A stretch of DNA of 64,000 nt from Erysipelatoclostridium sp. AM42-17 (GCF_003480255.1 NZ_QUIN01000003.1:51474-115473); one strand, 5' to 3'. Positions 33,829-43,412 are shown, numbered from the stretch's first letter. The notes: generated by a model not told the origin, from the sequence alone. Program-made: numbers and translations.

Positions 33829-34700
33829 TTAAAGATCGTCAAGGGAATTTAGTTCAACAAGGAAAGAAACAAGATAACTTATTAAAGATATTATATGGCA
33901 CATCGCTTGGAAGATGTGCCTTAAAGTTCTTGATTTGTAAGCCAGTAAGTGATTTGGCTGGTTTATATATGTCAAGTTGTATATCAACTGTCCATATTGA
34001 TTCGTTTATTAAAAATAATCACATTGATATGAGTCAATATGTTGATAAGAAATATAAAAGTTATAATGATTTCTTTACAAGAAGAATTAAACCTGGACAA
34101 AGACCCTTTGAACAAGATGATGAAATATTAATGGCGCCAGCCGATAGTAAAGTATCTTATTATCAAATAAGAAAAGATAGTTGTTTTACAATTAAAGATA
34201 CACCTTATTCTTTAAGTGATTTATTACAGGATGAAAAATTAGCTAAAGAATATGAAAATGGGATATGTCTTGTTTTTCGTTTAGCAGTAGATGATTATCA
34301 TCGATATAGTTATGTTGATGATGGAGTTATTAAAGCAAGAAAGCATATTAAAGGCGTATTTCATACTGTCAATCCAATCGCTAATGATTATTATCCAATT
34401 TATAAAACAAATAGTAGAGAATATAGCATTATTGAATCAAAGAATTTTGGTGAAATGATTCAAATGGAAGTAGGAGCAATGATGGTAGGAAAGATTGTTA
34501 ATTATCATCATCACTTAGCAACCAAAGGTCATGAAAAAGGATATTTCAAATTCGGTGGTTCAACTGTTGTTTTAATATTTAAAGAAAATCAAGTTATGAT
34601 TGATCAAGACATCATTGATCGTTCAAAAGACATGATTGAAACAAAAGTGCGTTTAGGAGAGAGTATAGGACATAAGATGGGAGTGCATGAAAATGTCTAG
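33819..34700 (+). CDS. psd: Phosphatidylserine decarboxylase proenzyme
   Basis: Converts phosphatidylserine to phosphatidylethanolamine. The 293-residue proenzyme has YNDFFTRRIKPGQRPF near residue 75, the Asp/His region LAVDDYHRYSYVD near 150 and the self-cleavage site FGGSTVV near 247, whose serine becomes the pyruvoyl group. GGST replaces LGST, as is common in clostridial-type enzymes. There is no clear ribosome site before ATG 33819, which lies inside pssA, so translation probably depends on coupling. It overlaps parA by 8 bp. Confidence 0.95.
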   Translation: MVLVKDRQGNLVQQGKKQDNLLKILYGTSLGRCALKFLICKPVSDLAGLYMSSCISTVHIDSFIKNNHIDMSQYVDKKYKSYNDFFTRRIKPGQRPFEQDDEILMAPADSKVSYYQIRKDSCFTIKDTPYSLSDLLQDEKLAKEYENGICLVFRLAVDDYHRYSYVDDGVIKARKHIKGVFHTVNPIANDYYPIYKTNSREYSIIESKNFGEMIQMEVGAMMVGKIVNYHHHLATKGHEKGYFKFGGSTVVLIFKENQVMIDQDIIDRSKDMIETKVRLGESIGHKMGVHENV

Positions 34701-35460
34701 AGTAATCGCAATAACAAATCAAAAAGGTGGCGTAGGAAAAACAACAACAAGTGTTAACTTAGCTGCTGCCCTAGCAAAGAAAAAATTAAAAGTATTATTA
34801 ATCGATATGGATCCTCAAGCTAATGCTTCACAAGGTATTGGTATTGATCGTGATCATATTGAATTATCAACATATCATGTTTTAACTGAAGAAAGAGATT
34901 TAAGCGAAGTGATTATTCCTTCATATATTAAAGGGCTAGATGTTGCTCCGGCTGATATTGATTTAGCAGGTGCTGATTTAGAATTGGCTAATGTAAAACG
35001 TGGTAGAGAAAAAAGATTAAAGAAAGCTTTGGATAACATTAAGGATAGTTATGATTTTGTCATTATTGATTGTCCACCAGCTTTAGGATTATTAAATACG
35101 AATGCTTTAACAGCATGTGATTCAGTGCTAATTCCAGTTCAATGCGAATATTATGCTTTGGAAGGATTAACACAATTATTAAATACAATTTTATTAACAC
35201 AAGGAACATTTAATCGTAAATTAACAATTGAGGGCGTATTACTTACTATGCTTGATCAAAGAACAAATTTAGGATTAGAAGTTTCTCAAGAAGTACGTAA
35301 ATACTTTAAAGAAAAAGTTTATAAAACAGTGATTCCTCGTAATGTTAAATTATCAGAAGCACCAAGTTCAGGTGTATCAATCTTTGATTATGATAATAAT
35401 TCTGAGGGAGCTAAAGCTTATCGTGCCCTAGCAAAGGAAGTGATTAGTAGAAATGTCTAA
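34693..35460 (+). CDS. parA: Chromosome-partitioning ATPase ParA/Soj
   Basis: A 255-residue deviant Walker ATPase. NQKGGVGKTTTSVNLAAAL (about residues 9-27) contains the signature lysines, DMDPQANAS follows near 38 and IIDCPPALGLL near 119. ParA/Soj acts with ParB on parS to segregate the origin and also controls DnaA. ATG 34693 is nine bases after GGGAG; ATG 34687 is too close. It is embedded in a pssA-psd-parA-parB transcript with overlapping ends, an unusual partner for phospholipid genes. Confidence 0.96.
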   Translation: MSRVIAITNQKGGVGKTTTSVNLAAALAKKKLKVLLIDMDPQANASQGIGIDRDHIELSTYHVLTEERDLSEVIIPSYIKGLDVAPADIDLAGADLELANVKRGREKRLKKALDNIKDSYDFVIIDCPPALGLLNTNALTACDSVLIPVQCEYYALEGLTQLLNTILLTQGTFNRKLTIEGVLLTMLDQRTNLGLEVSQEVRKYFKEKVYKTVIPRNVKLSEAPSSGVSIFDYDNNSEGAKAYRALAKEVISRNV

Positions 35461-36340
35461 TACAAAGAAAACGGTTAAGAATAAAAAATTAAATAAAGGA
35501 TTAGATGCTATTTTTGGTGGCGATATTACCAGTATTATTGATGATATTGAAAAAAACGCTCCAGAATCAAGTCAAGAAAAGATATCTTTAGAACAAATTA
35601 GACCTAATCCATATCAACCACGTAAACTATTTAATGAAGAAGCATTAAATGAATTAGCTGTTTCTATTAAAGAACATGGTATTTTTCAACCAGTTATCTT
35701 AAAAAAATCAATTCATGGCTATGAAATTGTAGCTGGTGAAAGACGTTGTCGTGCAGCTAAAATTGCTGGATTAGAAGAAGTTCCTGCCATCATTGTAGAT
35801 TTTACAGATGATCAAATGATGGAAATTGCCTTGCTAGAAAATATTCAAAGAGAAGATTTAAATGCTATTGAAGAAGCCCAAGCTTATCAAACAATGATGG
35901 ATCGCTTTGAAATAACGCAAGCAGAATTAGCAAAACGTATTGGTAAATCAAGAACATATATCACAAATACTTTACGTTTATTAAATCTACCTGAAAAGAT
36001 TCAAGAATATGTTTTACAGGGAATGCTAACAATGGGTCATGCTCGTGCGCTGATTACTTTAGATAAAGATAAAGCTTTAAGCATCGCTAAAAGAGCAATT
36101 GATGAAAAACTTACAGTAAGAGAAGTAGAAAACATTGTTAAAGGAATAGAATTACAAAAAGCACGTAAAGAAAAAACTAAGGTAGAAAAACCTAAAGAAT
36201 ATGAATATGTAGAAGGATTATTACGTAAGAAATATCGTACACGCATTAAAGTAGATGATAAATCCATTACAATTAAATATACAGACACTGATGATTTAAA
36301 TCGTTTATTAGAATTAATGGGTGTTATTGAAGAAAGTTAA
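35453..36340 (+). CDS. parB: Chromosome-partitioning protein ParB/Spo0J
   Basis: A 295-residue DNA-binding CTPase. An N-terminal Lys-rich box (KNKKLNKGLDAIFGGD) that stimulates ParA is followed by RPNPYQPRKLF, the CTP motif GERRCRAAKIAG, ENIQREDLNAIEEA and the helix-turn-helix ELAKRIGKSRTYITNTLRLL; the C-terminus dimerises. The N-terminal parA-activating box is lacking in the paralogue at 20710, supporting its assignment as Noc. I saw no parS-like 16-mer in this operon. Confidence 0.96.
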   Translation: MSNTKKTVKNKKLNKGLDAIFGGDITSIIDDIEKNAPESSQEKISLEQIRPNPYQPRKLFNEEALNELAVSIKEHGIFQPVILKKSIHGYEIVAGERRCRAAKIAGLEEVPAIIVDFTDDQMMEIALLENIQREDLNAIEEAQAYQTMMDRFEITQAELAKRIGKSRTYITNTLRLLNLPEKIQEYVLQGMLTMGHARALITLDKDKALSIAKRAIDEKLTVREVENIVKGIELQKARKEKTKVEKPKEYEYVEGLLRKKYRTRIKVDDKSITIKYTDTDDLNRLLELMGVIEES

Positions 36341-36366
36341 AGCCAGATTAAATCTGGTTTTTTTTA
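36341..36366 (+). terminator. Terminator after parB
   Basis: CCAGA / TCTGG within AGCCAGATTAAATCTGGTT is followed by eight T residues. Confidence 0.85.
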
Positions 36367-36381
36367 TATTTAAAAAGATAA

Positions 36382-36417
36382 TTGACAAACTGTTATATAC
36401 TGTTATATACTGTTTGT
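36382..36417 (+). promoter_or_regulatory. Promoter and tandem-repeat operator of the GntR-ABC operon
   Basis: Consensus TTGACA is followed after 16 bp by TATATA with an upstream TG. The region holds TGTTATATAC twice in tandem plus a third TGTT, at a 10-bp period, framed by inverted ACAAAC and GTTTGT (36385-36390, 36412-36417). Such symmetry over the promoter fits autoregulation by the GntR protein. Confidence 0.7.
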
Positions 36418-36435
36418 GGATGGAGGAGAAAAACT

Positions 36436-36822
36436 ATGCGCATTATTATCAATAACTCATCTATGGTTCCAATCTACGAACAAATAGTAGATCAAATAAA
36501 AAAACTAATTAGTCAAAATGAATTAAAGGCAAATGATGCTTTACCTTCAGTTAGAGCACTTTCAAAAGAACTAAAGATTAGTGCTTTAACAGTTAAAAAA
36601 GCATACGATTTTTTAGAAGAAGAAGGACTAACAAAAACGATTCATGGCAAAGGAACATTTGTTTTAGATACAAACAAAGAAATAATCTTAGAAGAAGTGA
36701 AGAAAGAAATTGAAAATTTATTAGAAAAAGCAATTGAAAAAGCACATCATGCAGGTGTTGGAGATGATGAACTTCATGATATCTTTGATTTATTGATGGA
36801 GGAAAAAAATGATAGAAATTGA
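36436..36822 (+). CDS. GntR-family regulator, YtrA subfamily
   Basis: A 128-residue protein with an N-terminal winged helix (VPIYEQIVDQIKKLISQ, LPSVRALSKELKISALTVKKAYDFLEEEGL, GKGTFV) and a short C-terminal helical region rather than a large ligand domain, the mark of the YtrA subfamily. These repress adjacent ABC transporter genes, often induced by cell-wall antibiotics. Start ATG 36436 follows GGAGGAG. It overlaps the ATPase gene by 14 bp. Confidence 0.92.
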   Translation: MRIIINNSSMVPIYEQIVDQIKKLISQNELKANDALPSVRALSKELKISALTVKKAYDFLEEEGLTKTIHGKGTFVLDTNKEIILEEVKKEIENLLEKAIEKAHHAGVGDDELHDIFDLLMEEKNDRN

Positions 36823-37645
36823 TGGTATAAAAAAGACATATAAGGATTTTACATTAGATTGTTCATTAGCGATACAACCAGGCACGATTACTGGCTTATT
36901 AGGACAAAATGGAGCAGGGAAAACTACTTTATTTAAAGCTATCATGGATTTGATTCATGTAGAAAAAGGAAAAATATTGATATTTGGAAAAGATCATCAA
37001 GAATTAGACAAGAATCAAGTAGGTTTTGTTTTATCAAATACATGTATATGTGAATATTTAAAGTTAAGGGAATTAATTCAAATGCTTAATGCAGTTTATG
37101 ATCATTTCCATTTAGATCACTTTATTGAACAATGCAAAGCACATCATTTACCTTTTGATAAAAAGATTAATGAATTTTCAACCGGGATGAAAGCTAAATT
37201 AAATATCTTAATTGCTTTAAGTCACGAAGCTAAATTATTATTGTTAGATGAACCTACTGCAGGGTTAGATGTTGTCGCTAGAGAAGAAATTTTAGATTTA
37301 ATCAGGACGTTTATGGAAGAAGATGAAGAGAGATGTGTACTTATAAGCTCACATATTTCTTCTGACTTGGAAAGCTTATGTGATGATATTTATATGATCG
37401 ATCAAGGACATATTATTTTACATGAAACAAATGATTGTTTATTAGATGAATATGGATTATTAAAAGTCACTAAAGAACAATATCAAGATTTAGATTTAGA
37501 ATATATTTTGAAAACAAAAGAAGAAAATTACGGATATGCTTGTCTTAGCAATCATAAACAGTTCTACAAAGAGAATTATCCGGATATCGTTATTGAAAAA
37601 AATACATTAGATATTCTATTTTCAATGATGTTAGGGGGACATTAA
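36809..37645 (+). CDS. ABC transporter ATP-binding protein (YtrB-like)
   Basis: A 278-residue ATPase with Walker A GQNGAGKTT near residue 33, an unusual signature EFSTGMKAKL near 120 (FSTGM in place of LSGGQ, common in ABC-2 exporters), Walker B LLLLDEPTAGLD near 143 and a switch histidine in SSHISSD. A C-terminal 70-residue extension is typical. With the permease next to it, it likely forms an exporter of unknown substrate, controlled by the GntR protein upstream. Confidence 0.9.
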   Translation: MIEIDGIKKTYKDFTLDCSLAIQPGTITGLLGQNGAGKTTLFKAIMDLIHVEKGKILIFGKDHQELDKNQVGFVLSNTCICEYLKLRELIQMLNAVYDHFHLDHFIEQCKAHHLPFDKKINEFSTGMKAKLNILIALSHEAKLLLLDEPTAGLDVVAREEILDLIRTFMEEDEERCVLISSHISSDLESLCDDIYMIDQGHIILHETNDCLLDEYGLLKVTKEQYQDLDLEYILKTKEENYGYACLSNHKQFYKENYPDIVIEKNTLDILFSMMLGGH

Positions 37646-37646
37646 A

Positions 37647-38309
37647 ATGAAAGGGTTATTTATTAAAGATTATTCTTATATTAAACAAAGTAAATTTTTA
37701 TTTCTTTTCTTAATTATATTTGGTTTAGGTTTTTCATTTATATACGATTATCATACTTTTGTATATGGATATTTTAGTGTATTTCCTAGCATTATGTTAA
37801 TGAGCACTATCAATTATGATGATTATAATCATGGTTTTACCTCATTACTCTCTTTACCTATTAGTAAAAAGGAATATATTAAACAAAAGTATTGTTTAGG
37901 TTTAATTCTAGGATTATTGTTTTTAGCTATTGCCTTTATCATTTCATGTTTATCATATTATAGAAGTTTACATTCTTTCCAATTTTTAAATAGTGATTTA
38001 TTTTGTGGTTGTATTATGTCATTGATGTTTGCTTATTTTATTATTGCATTAGCTACACCTGTTGCTATCTATTTTGGATCACAAAAAGGACAACTAGCAA
38101 TGATGGTTATTTTTGGCGGAATCTTTGTTATGGGATTTATCATCTATTTCATCTTTAATTTATTGGGAATAGATTTAAAGGCATGGATTGATACGATAGC
38201 AAGCAGTTCAATTCCGTTTATTACTTTAGGAATTGTTGTGATAACAGCTATTTTAAACTTTATTTCTTATCAAATCAGTATCAAGATATTTAATAAAAAA
38301 GAATATTAA
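37647..38309 (+). CDS. ABC-2 type permease
   Basis: A 220-residue membrane protein with about six hydrophobic segments. It starts 1 bp after the ATPase gene. LFIKDYSYIKQSK at the N-terminus and NYDDYNHGFTSLLSLPISKKEYIKQKY near residues 52-78 are typical of the small ABC-2 permease family found in GntR-ABC operons. It has no extracellular substrate-binding domain. The substrate is unknown; bacitracin-like peptides or lipids are suggestions from the family only. Confidence 0.85.
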   Translation: MKGLFIKDYSYIKQSKFLFLFLIIFGLGFSFIYDYHTFVYGYFSVFPSIMLMSTINYDDYNHGFTSLLSLPISKKEYIKQKYCLGLILGLLFLAIAFIISCLSYYRSLHSFQFLNSDLFCGCIMSLMFAYFIIALATPVAIYFGSQKGQLAMMVIFGGIFVMGFIIYFIFNLLGIDLKAWIDTIASSSIPFITLGIVVITAILNFISYQISIKIFNKKEY

Positions 38310-38312
38310 GCA

Positions 38313-38346
38313 GATACCTTGGGTGAAAACCTAAGGTATTTTTTAT
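38313..38346 (+). terminator. Terminator of the GntR-ABC operon
   Basis: An 11-bp stem (ATACCTTGGGT / ACCTAAGGTAT, one G-U pair) with a GAAA loop is followed by six T residues. Confidence 0.9.
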
Positions 38347-38416
38347 AAGTATTATCATGTGATTATTTTGTTAATTTTGTTATAATATAGATGTTATTTG
38401 AGGATGAGGTAAAATT

Positions 38417-40255
38417 ATGGAAAAGAAATATATTAAAGGATTAGATGGACTTAGGGCCCTTGCAGTAATTATGGTTATAGGATATCATTTAAAACTACCT
38501 TTTTTTAAGGGTGGTGTTTTAGGGGTTACTGTCTTTTTTGTCATTTCTGGCTTCTTGATTACTCGTCTATTACTACAGGAATTACATGAAAATAATAAAA
38601 TAGATTTAAAAAGATTTTGGGTCAAGCGTATAAGACGAATTTGGCCGGCAATGTTGTTTATGGTATCAGTTGTGATTATTGTTACAGCGATATTTAATCG
38701 CCCACTTTTTACAAAAGCAAGTAAAGATTTTGTTTCGGTTATTTTTGGTTTTAATAACTGGTATCAAATATTTAATAATATGTCGTATTTTGATCAAGGA
38801 GGAGCAGCCTCACCATTACTTCATTGTTGGTCTTTGGCGATAGAAACACAATTTTATTTAATTTTCCCATTGGTAATTGTTTTATTTAGTAAATTAAATG
38901 AACCGGATGCCAAAAAGAAAAAACACTTAATGCTGGTAACATTACTGTTGATTATTGTATCATCGTTATTGATGTTTATTTTATTTGATCCAACAGGGGA
39001 TCCAACTCGTATTTATTATGGGCTAGATACGAGAGCATTCTCACTATTGGTAGGGGCAATGCTTGCGATGATCCACTTTTATTATCCACGTCTTAGATTG
39101 AGTTACCAATTTAGTACAATCATCAGTATTGCTTCATTGTTAGGTATCTTTATTATGGTAGCCCAAGTAGCAGGTTATGAAGCTTTCCTATATAAAGGTG
39201 GGTATTTACTTGCTTCTGTTTTAACAGCCTTTGTTATTGCGGGAATATTAAAACAAAAAGGATGGCTTACTTATATTTTTTCATTACCAATATTAGAATG
39301 GATTGGAAAACTATCATATAGTATCTATTTATGGCATTATCCACTTATTATTTTATTAACAGGTGGTAAAAAAGCATCTGTAGGAATGATGATTTTAGAA
39401 GTTGTTCTTACTTTTGTAATGGCTAGTTTTTCTTATTACATTATTGAAACACCAATTCGTTACCATTTATTTTCAAAGGTATTACAAGCAATGAAAGAAC
39501 ATACTGTATTTGCATCGAATAAGACAAAAAAACAATTTTCAATCGCATGCCTTGTTGTTTCTCTATTTGTTGTGAGTATTGTTTCAGTACGTTTTGTACC
39601 TAAAGAAAGTATGTCAGAACGTATGAGTATAGAAGCAAAAGTCAAAGAAAAAAAGAAAAAAGTTGTTCAACCAAAAACAGAAGTAACAAATCAAGAAACA
39701 GATGAAGAGATATTAAATAGATTAAATATCTTTATGGTAGGAGATTCAGTATCTTTGGGAGCTCAATCTGCTTTACAGAATGTATTTCCTAATGGTCGTT
39801 TTGATTGCAAGGAATCTCGTCAATGTCAACAAGGGGTAGAGATGATACAAAATGAAATTAATCAGAATCATTGGCAAGGAGATGCTATTATTTTTGCTTT
39901 AGGAACGAATGGACCTATTAGCGATGAACTAGATCAATTACAAAAACTAATTAAAAGCAATCAACATTTATTTATTTTAACTTTACATGATCCTTATGTT
40001 GATTGGATTGACGCTAATAATCAAAAAATAAAAGCAATATGTAAAAAATATAAAAATATTCATTTGGTTGATTGGGATAGTTACTGTACAGGACATAATG
40101 AATGGTTATATAGTGATGAAACACATATTAAACCAGATGGAGCAAATGAATATGCTAACTGTGTTAAACAAAGTGTATTAGAAGTTTATAAAAAACAACA
40201 AAAAAGTGATAAGCAAAATAAAAAAACGCAACAGGTTAAAGAAAAACAAAAATAA
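38417..40255 (+). CDS. OatA-type O-acetyltransferase (Acyltransferase 3 plus SGNH domain)
   Basis: A 612-residue membrane protein. Residues 1-385 are an acyltransferase-3 domain with about ten or eleven membrane spans (GLDGLRALAVIMVIGYH at the N-terminus, RIRRIWPAML near 75). After a Lys-rich linker an extracellular SGNH domain follows: GDSVS (Ser444), the TNG block near 495 and the DETH dyad (Asp567, His570). OatA proteins acetylate MurNAc and confer lysozyme resistance. Acetylation of a secreted polysaccharide is the alternative. A TGTTATAAT extended -10 lies at 38378-38386; the tail is Lys/Gln-rich. Confidence 0.9.
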   Translation: MEKKYIKGLDGLRALAVIMVIGYHLKLPFFKGGVLGVTVFFVISGFLITRLLLQELHENNKIDLKRFWVKRIRRIWPAMLFMVSVVIIVTAIFNRPLFTKASKDFVSVIFGFNNWYQIFNNMSYFDQGGAASPLLHCWSLAIETQFYLIFPLVIVLFSKLNEPDAKKKKHLMLVTLLLIIVSSLLMFILFDPTGDPTRIYYGLDTRAFSLLVGAMLAMIHFYYPRLRLSYQFSTIISIASLLGIFIMVAQVAGYEAFLYKGGYLLASVLTAFVIAGILKQKGWLTYIFSLPILEWIGKLSYSIYLWHYPLIILLTGGKKASVGMMILEVVLTFVMASFSYYIIETPIRYHLFSKVLQAMKEHTVFASNKTKKQFSIACLVVSLFVVSIVSVRFVPKESMSERMSIEAKVKEKKKKVVQPKTEVTNQETDEEILNRLNIFMVGDSVSLGAQSALQNVFPNGRFDCKESRQCQQGVEMIQNEINQNHWQGDAIIFALGTNGPISDELDQLQKLIKSNQHLFILTLHDPYVDWIDANNQKIKAICKKYKNIHLVDWDSYCTGHNEWLYSDETHIKPDGANEYANCVKQSVLEVYKKQQKSDKQNKKTQQVKEKQK

Positions 40256-40261
40256 CGATTT

Positions 40262-40288
40262 ATGAAAGGCAATAGCCTTTCATTTTTA
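40262..40288 (+). terminator. Terminator after the OatA-type gene
   Basis: A perfect 9-bp stem (ATGAAAGGC / GCCTTTCAT) with loop AATA is followed by TTTT. Confidence 0.9.
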
Positions 40289-40363
40289 ATATCCAAAAAA
40301 GGGAAATATAAATTAACTATACAAAAATAAATGAAAGTTGTATGATGAAAACTAGGTGATGAT

Positions 40364-40933
40364 ATGAATAGAAAAAAAACAGATATGATGGTCAAAGGAG
40401 CGATGGTAGCGTCCTTGTTTGGTGCGTTGGGCGTTGTTAATGTTTATACAGGAACGATGTTTGATATTATTTTTTCGTATGTCATGGTAGTCTTTATTGT
40501 TTGGTATACAGTGAAATACGATTATCGTTACGCATTGTTAGTGACATTGTGTACGGGTGTCATTTTATTTTTAGTAGGAGATTTATATTTTACATTTTAT
40601 TCTACTTTAACTTTATTATTGGGTATATTTTATGGTTATGGTTTAATAAAGCATAAGAGTGATCGTTATATTGACTGGGGTCTACGTTTATTATCTGCCA
40701 TTAAAAATGGAATTGTGTTTATCTTGCTTGGGGGATTACTGGGCTTAAATGCTTATCAAGATTGTATAGAAATCTATCAAGATATTTTACATTTTATTCC
40801 TTTTGTTAAAAATGTGATTTCACCACATGTTGCCTTTGTATTATTAGGGATGGCATTAATATGGAGTGAAAGCTATATTATAAGGTGGTATTCTGACTTT
40901 TTTATGGTGAGAATTGCAAAAATAAAGAGTTGA
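40364..40933 (+). CDS. YybS-like (DUF2232) membrane protein
   Basis: A 189-residue protein with about five or six hydrophobic segments and an N-terminal KGAMVASLFGALGVVNVYTGTMFD. Position decides the assignment: in Bacillus yybS precedes gdpP, rplI and the replicative helicase gene, the order found here. The family is an integral membrane protein without an established function, with weak resemblance to ECF-transporter S components. It is shorter than Bacillus YybS (about 310 residues). Confidence 0.7.
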   Translation: MNRKKTDMMVKGAMVASLFGALGVVNVYTGTMFDIIFSYVMVVFIVWYTVKYDYRYALLVTLCTGVILFLVGDLYFTFYSTLTLLLGIFYGYGLIKHKSDRYIDWGLRLLSAIKNGIVFILLGGLLGLNAYQDCIEIYQDILHFIPFVKNVISPHVAFVLLGMALIWSESYIIRWYSDFFMVRIAKIKS

Positions 40934-40992
40934 AACAATGAATTATACGAAGATATCATGTATAATAATGAATAATAGAGGAGGAGTTATTA

Positions 40993-42954
40993 ATGGTAAA
41001 AAAATTAATCCAGTTACGAAAGATACTCATATCACTATTATTACTGGAATTTATTTTTTCATTATTAGGTTATCTGTTTTTTAAATCAGAAGTTTCTTTT
41101 TTCTTGGCTGTTTATGTATTTATCAAGAACACGATTTGTATTCTTGTCATTTTATACGCTTCTTCTGTTATTAATGATGCAAATTATAGTGTCCAAGAAG
41201 CTTTAAATAAAGAAACAAAAAATGCCCTTATATTTGGTGGGGTTGGTTTAGTTAAATATGATGAAAATCGTAATATTGTATGGATGAGTGATCTTTTACA
41301 TGAATTAGGTATTCGTCAAATAGGACATAAATTATTAGAATGGCAACCTTTATTAGCTTCTTTATTTGATGATGATGATGTAAAGGTGATTGACATTGAA
41401 TCGCGTAAATATGAGGCTTATAACAGTAAAACATCAAGACTGATATTCTTAAAAGATGTGACTGATTATGAAACAGTAGCTAAAGAATATGAAGATCAAC
41501 AATTATGTGTTGCTTACTTAACAATAGATAATTATGATGAATCTATTGAATATGCTGATGAACAAAAAGCAGCCTCTATCCAATCAACGACAAGACAAAT
41601 TATTTTAGATTGGGCTGTCGCTAATGGAATTATTTTAAAAAGGTATAAAAGCGATGGTTATATTGCTATCTTTAATGAAAGAATCTATCGTAAACAAATT
41701 GAAGATCATTTTAGAATATTAGATGATTTTAAAAACAAAATAGAAGAATTAGGTGAAGTCATGGCTTTATCTATTGGAATTGGTCGAGGATCAACTGTAC
41801 TTCGTGAATTAGAAGAAATGGCAATCAGTGCCATTTCCATGGCTTACTCTCGTGGTGGTGATCAAGTTATTGTTAAATCTAACAATGAAGATATTCGTTA
41901 CTTTGGAGGTAATAGCGAAAGTAATGAAAAAATCAATCGTATTCGTGCCCGTGTTATTGCACAATCATTATCAGCTTTAATTAAACAAGCAGACAATATT
42001 ATGATTATGGGACATAAACAATCAGACTTTGATTCTTTTGGAGCCAGTATAGCGATGCTTGCTATATCAAGAGCTTATGAAAAGAAAGCTCAAATTGTGA
42101 TTGACTTAGATTCTATTGAAGAAAAAACTAAACAGATTGCGACTGAATTAAAAAGTGATAAGCGTTATAATGATGTGTTTGTTTCACCAGCAAGAGTAAA
42201 TGAGTATGTTCAACCGGGAACATTACTTATCAGTGTTGATAATCATAAACCAAGTCTAGCTATATCGGAAGCTTTACTAGATATGGTAGAAAATAAAGTC
42301 GTTATTGATCATCATCGTCGAGGTGAAGAGTTTATTGATTTACCATTATTGACATATTTGGAACCGGCGGCTTCTTCAGCAGTGGAGTTAATTGTTGAAT
42401 TATTCAATTATTTAAGAGAAGATATTACGGTAACTGAAAGAGAAGCAACGATTATGTACGCTGGTATGTTAATTGATACGAATTATTTCAGAACTCGTGT
42501 TGGGTCAAGAACATTTTTAGCAGCAGCCTCATTAAGAGATATGCAAGCCAATGTAGCAAGAGCTTATGAATTTTTACAAGATGACTATAAAACAACGATT
42601 GAAAAGCTCTCTATTAGTGAAAACTGTTATCAATTTGGTAATGATATTCTTATTGCTTATGGTAAAGAAGATGAATTTTATAGTCGAACATTACTTGCTA
42701 AAGCAGGTAATGAATTGATGAATATTGCAGGAATTAAAGCAGTGTTTATTGTTGGTAGAGTAAGTAAAGAAACTATTGCCATTTCGGCTAGAAGTAGAAA
42801 AGAAATAAATGTTCAAATAATTATGGAACAACTTGGTGGTGGAGGTCATTTTTCAATGGCTGCTTGTCAAATCAAGGAAGATAATTTAAAGAATGTTTTA
42901 AATAGTTTAGAAGAAGCAATTAATCAGTATTTAGATGAAAGGAAGTTGGATTAA
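40993..42954 (+). CDS. gdpP: Cyclic-di-AMP phosphodiesterase GdpP
   Basis: Hydrolyses c-di-AMP, which controls K+ balance and cell-wall stress. Residues 10-60 hold two membrane spans; a degenerate PAS region follows, then a degenerate GGDEF domain (about 165-300, without the active-site motif), then the catalytic DHH/DHHA1 part with MGHKQSDFDSFGA near 337, IDHHRRGEEF near 437 and GGGHFSMAA near 617. At 653 residues it has the family length. rplI starts on the base after its stop. Confidence 0.96.
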   Translation: MVKKLIQLRKILISLLLLEFIFSLLGYLFFKSEVSFFLAVYVFIKNTICILVILYASSVINDANYSVQEALNKETKNALIFGGVGLVKYDENRNIVWMSDLLHELGIRQIGHKLLEWQPLLASLFDDDDVKVIDIESRKYEAYNSKTSRLIFLKDVTDYETVAKEYEDQQLCVAYLTIDNYDESIEYADEQKAASIQSTTRQIILDWAVANGIILKRYKSDGYIAIFNERIYRKQIEDHFRILDDFKNKIEELGEVMALSIGIGRGSTVLRELEEMAISAISMAYSRGGDQVIVKSNNEDIRYFGGNSESNEKINRIRARVIAQSLSALIKQADNIMIMGHKQSDFDSFGASIAMLAISRAYEKKAQIVIDLDSIEEKTKQIATELKSDKRYNDVFVSPARVNEYVQPGTLLISVDNHKPSLAISEALLDMVENKVVIDHHRRGEEFIDLPLLTYLEPAASSAVELIVELFNYLREDITVTEREATIMYAGMLIDTNYFRTRVGSRTFLAAASLRDMQANVARAYEFLQDDYKTTIEKLSISENCYQFGNDILIAYGKEDEFYSRTLLAKAGNELMNIAGIKAVFIVGRVSKETIAISARSRKEINVQIIMEQLGGGGHFSMAACQIKEDNLKNVLNSLEEAINQYLDERKLD

Positions 42955-43401
42955 ATGAAAGTTATTTTATTAGAAGATGTAAGAAAAGTAGGAAAAAAAG
43001 GAGAAACTGTTAAAGTATCTGATGGTTATGGACAAAACTATTTAATTAAAAATGGTTTAGCTGTTATGGAAACAGCAGGTTCTAAAAAGATTGCTGAAGC
43101 GCAAAGAGAAGAAAAAAGATTACAAGATTTAGCTGATAAAGCCAAAGCAGAAGAATTAAAAGAAGAAATTGAAAAATTAACTTTAGAATTTTATTTAAAA
43201 TCAGGAAAAGATGGAAAAACATTTGGTAGTATTTCTACTAAACACATTGTTGAAGAATTAAGAGAAAAATATGGTATTCGTGTTGATAAAAGAAAATTTA
43301 TTGATGCTAGACCAGTAGGGGCGCTTGGTTATACAAATATGAAAGTAGAATTATATAAAGGAGTTGTCGCTACAATTAAAATTCACTTACAAGAAAAATA
43401 G
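42955..43401 (+). CDS. rplI: 50S ribosomal protein L9
   Basis: A 148-residue protein with the L9 N-terminal signature VILLEDVRKVGKKGETVKVSDGYGQNYLI, the long connecting helix and a C-terminal rRNA-binding domain with GKLFGSIS-like TFGSISTKHI. It begins immediately after the gdpP stop codon with GGAAG as ribosome site. Confidence 0.97.
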   Translation: MKVILLEDVRKVGKKGETVKVSDGYGQNYLIKNGLAVMETAGSKKIAEAQREEKRLQDLADKAKAEELKEEIEKLTLEFYLKSGKDGKTFGSISTKHIVEELREKYGIRVDKRKFIDARPVGALGYTNMKVELYKGVVATIKIHLQEK

Positions 43402-43412
43402 GAGGTGGTTTG

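Noticed and set aside
34700-36436. parS or Noc-site, and oriC with DnaA-box cluster, near parAB or noc
   Set aside because: No full parS-like 16-mer, Noc-site palindrome or cluster of TTATCCACA boxes was seen by eye in the window; only isolated partial matches such as near 28795 and 39343.
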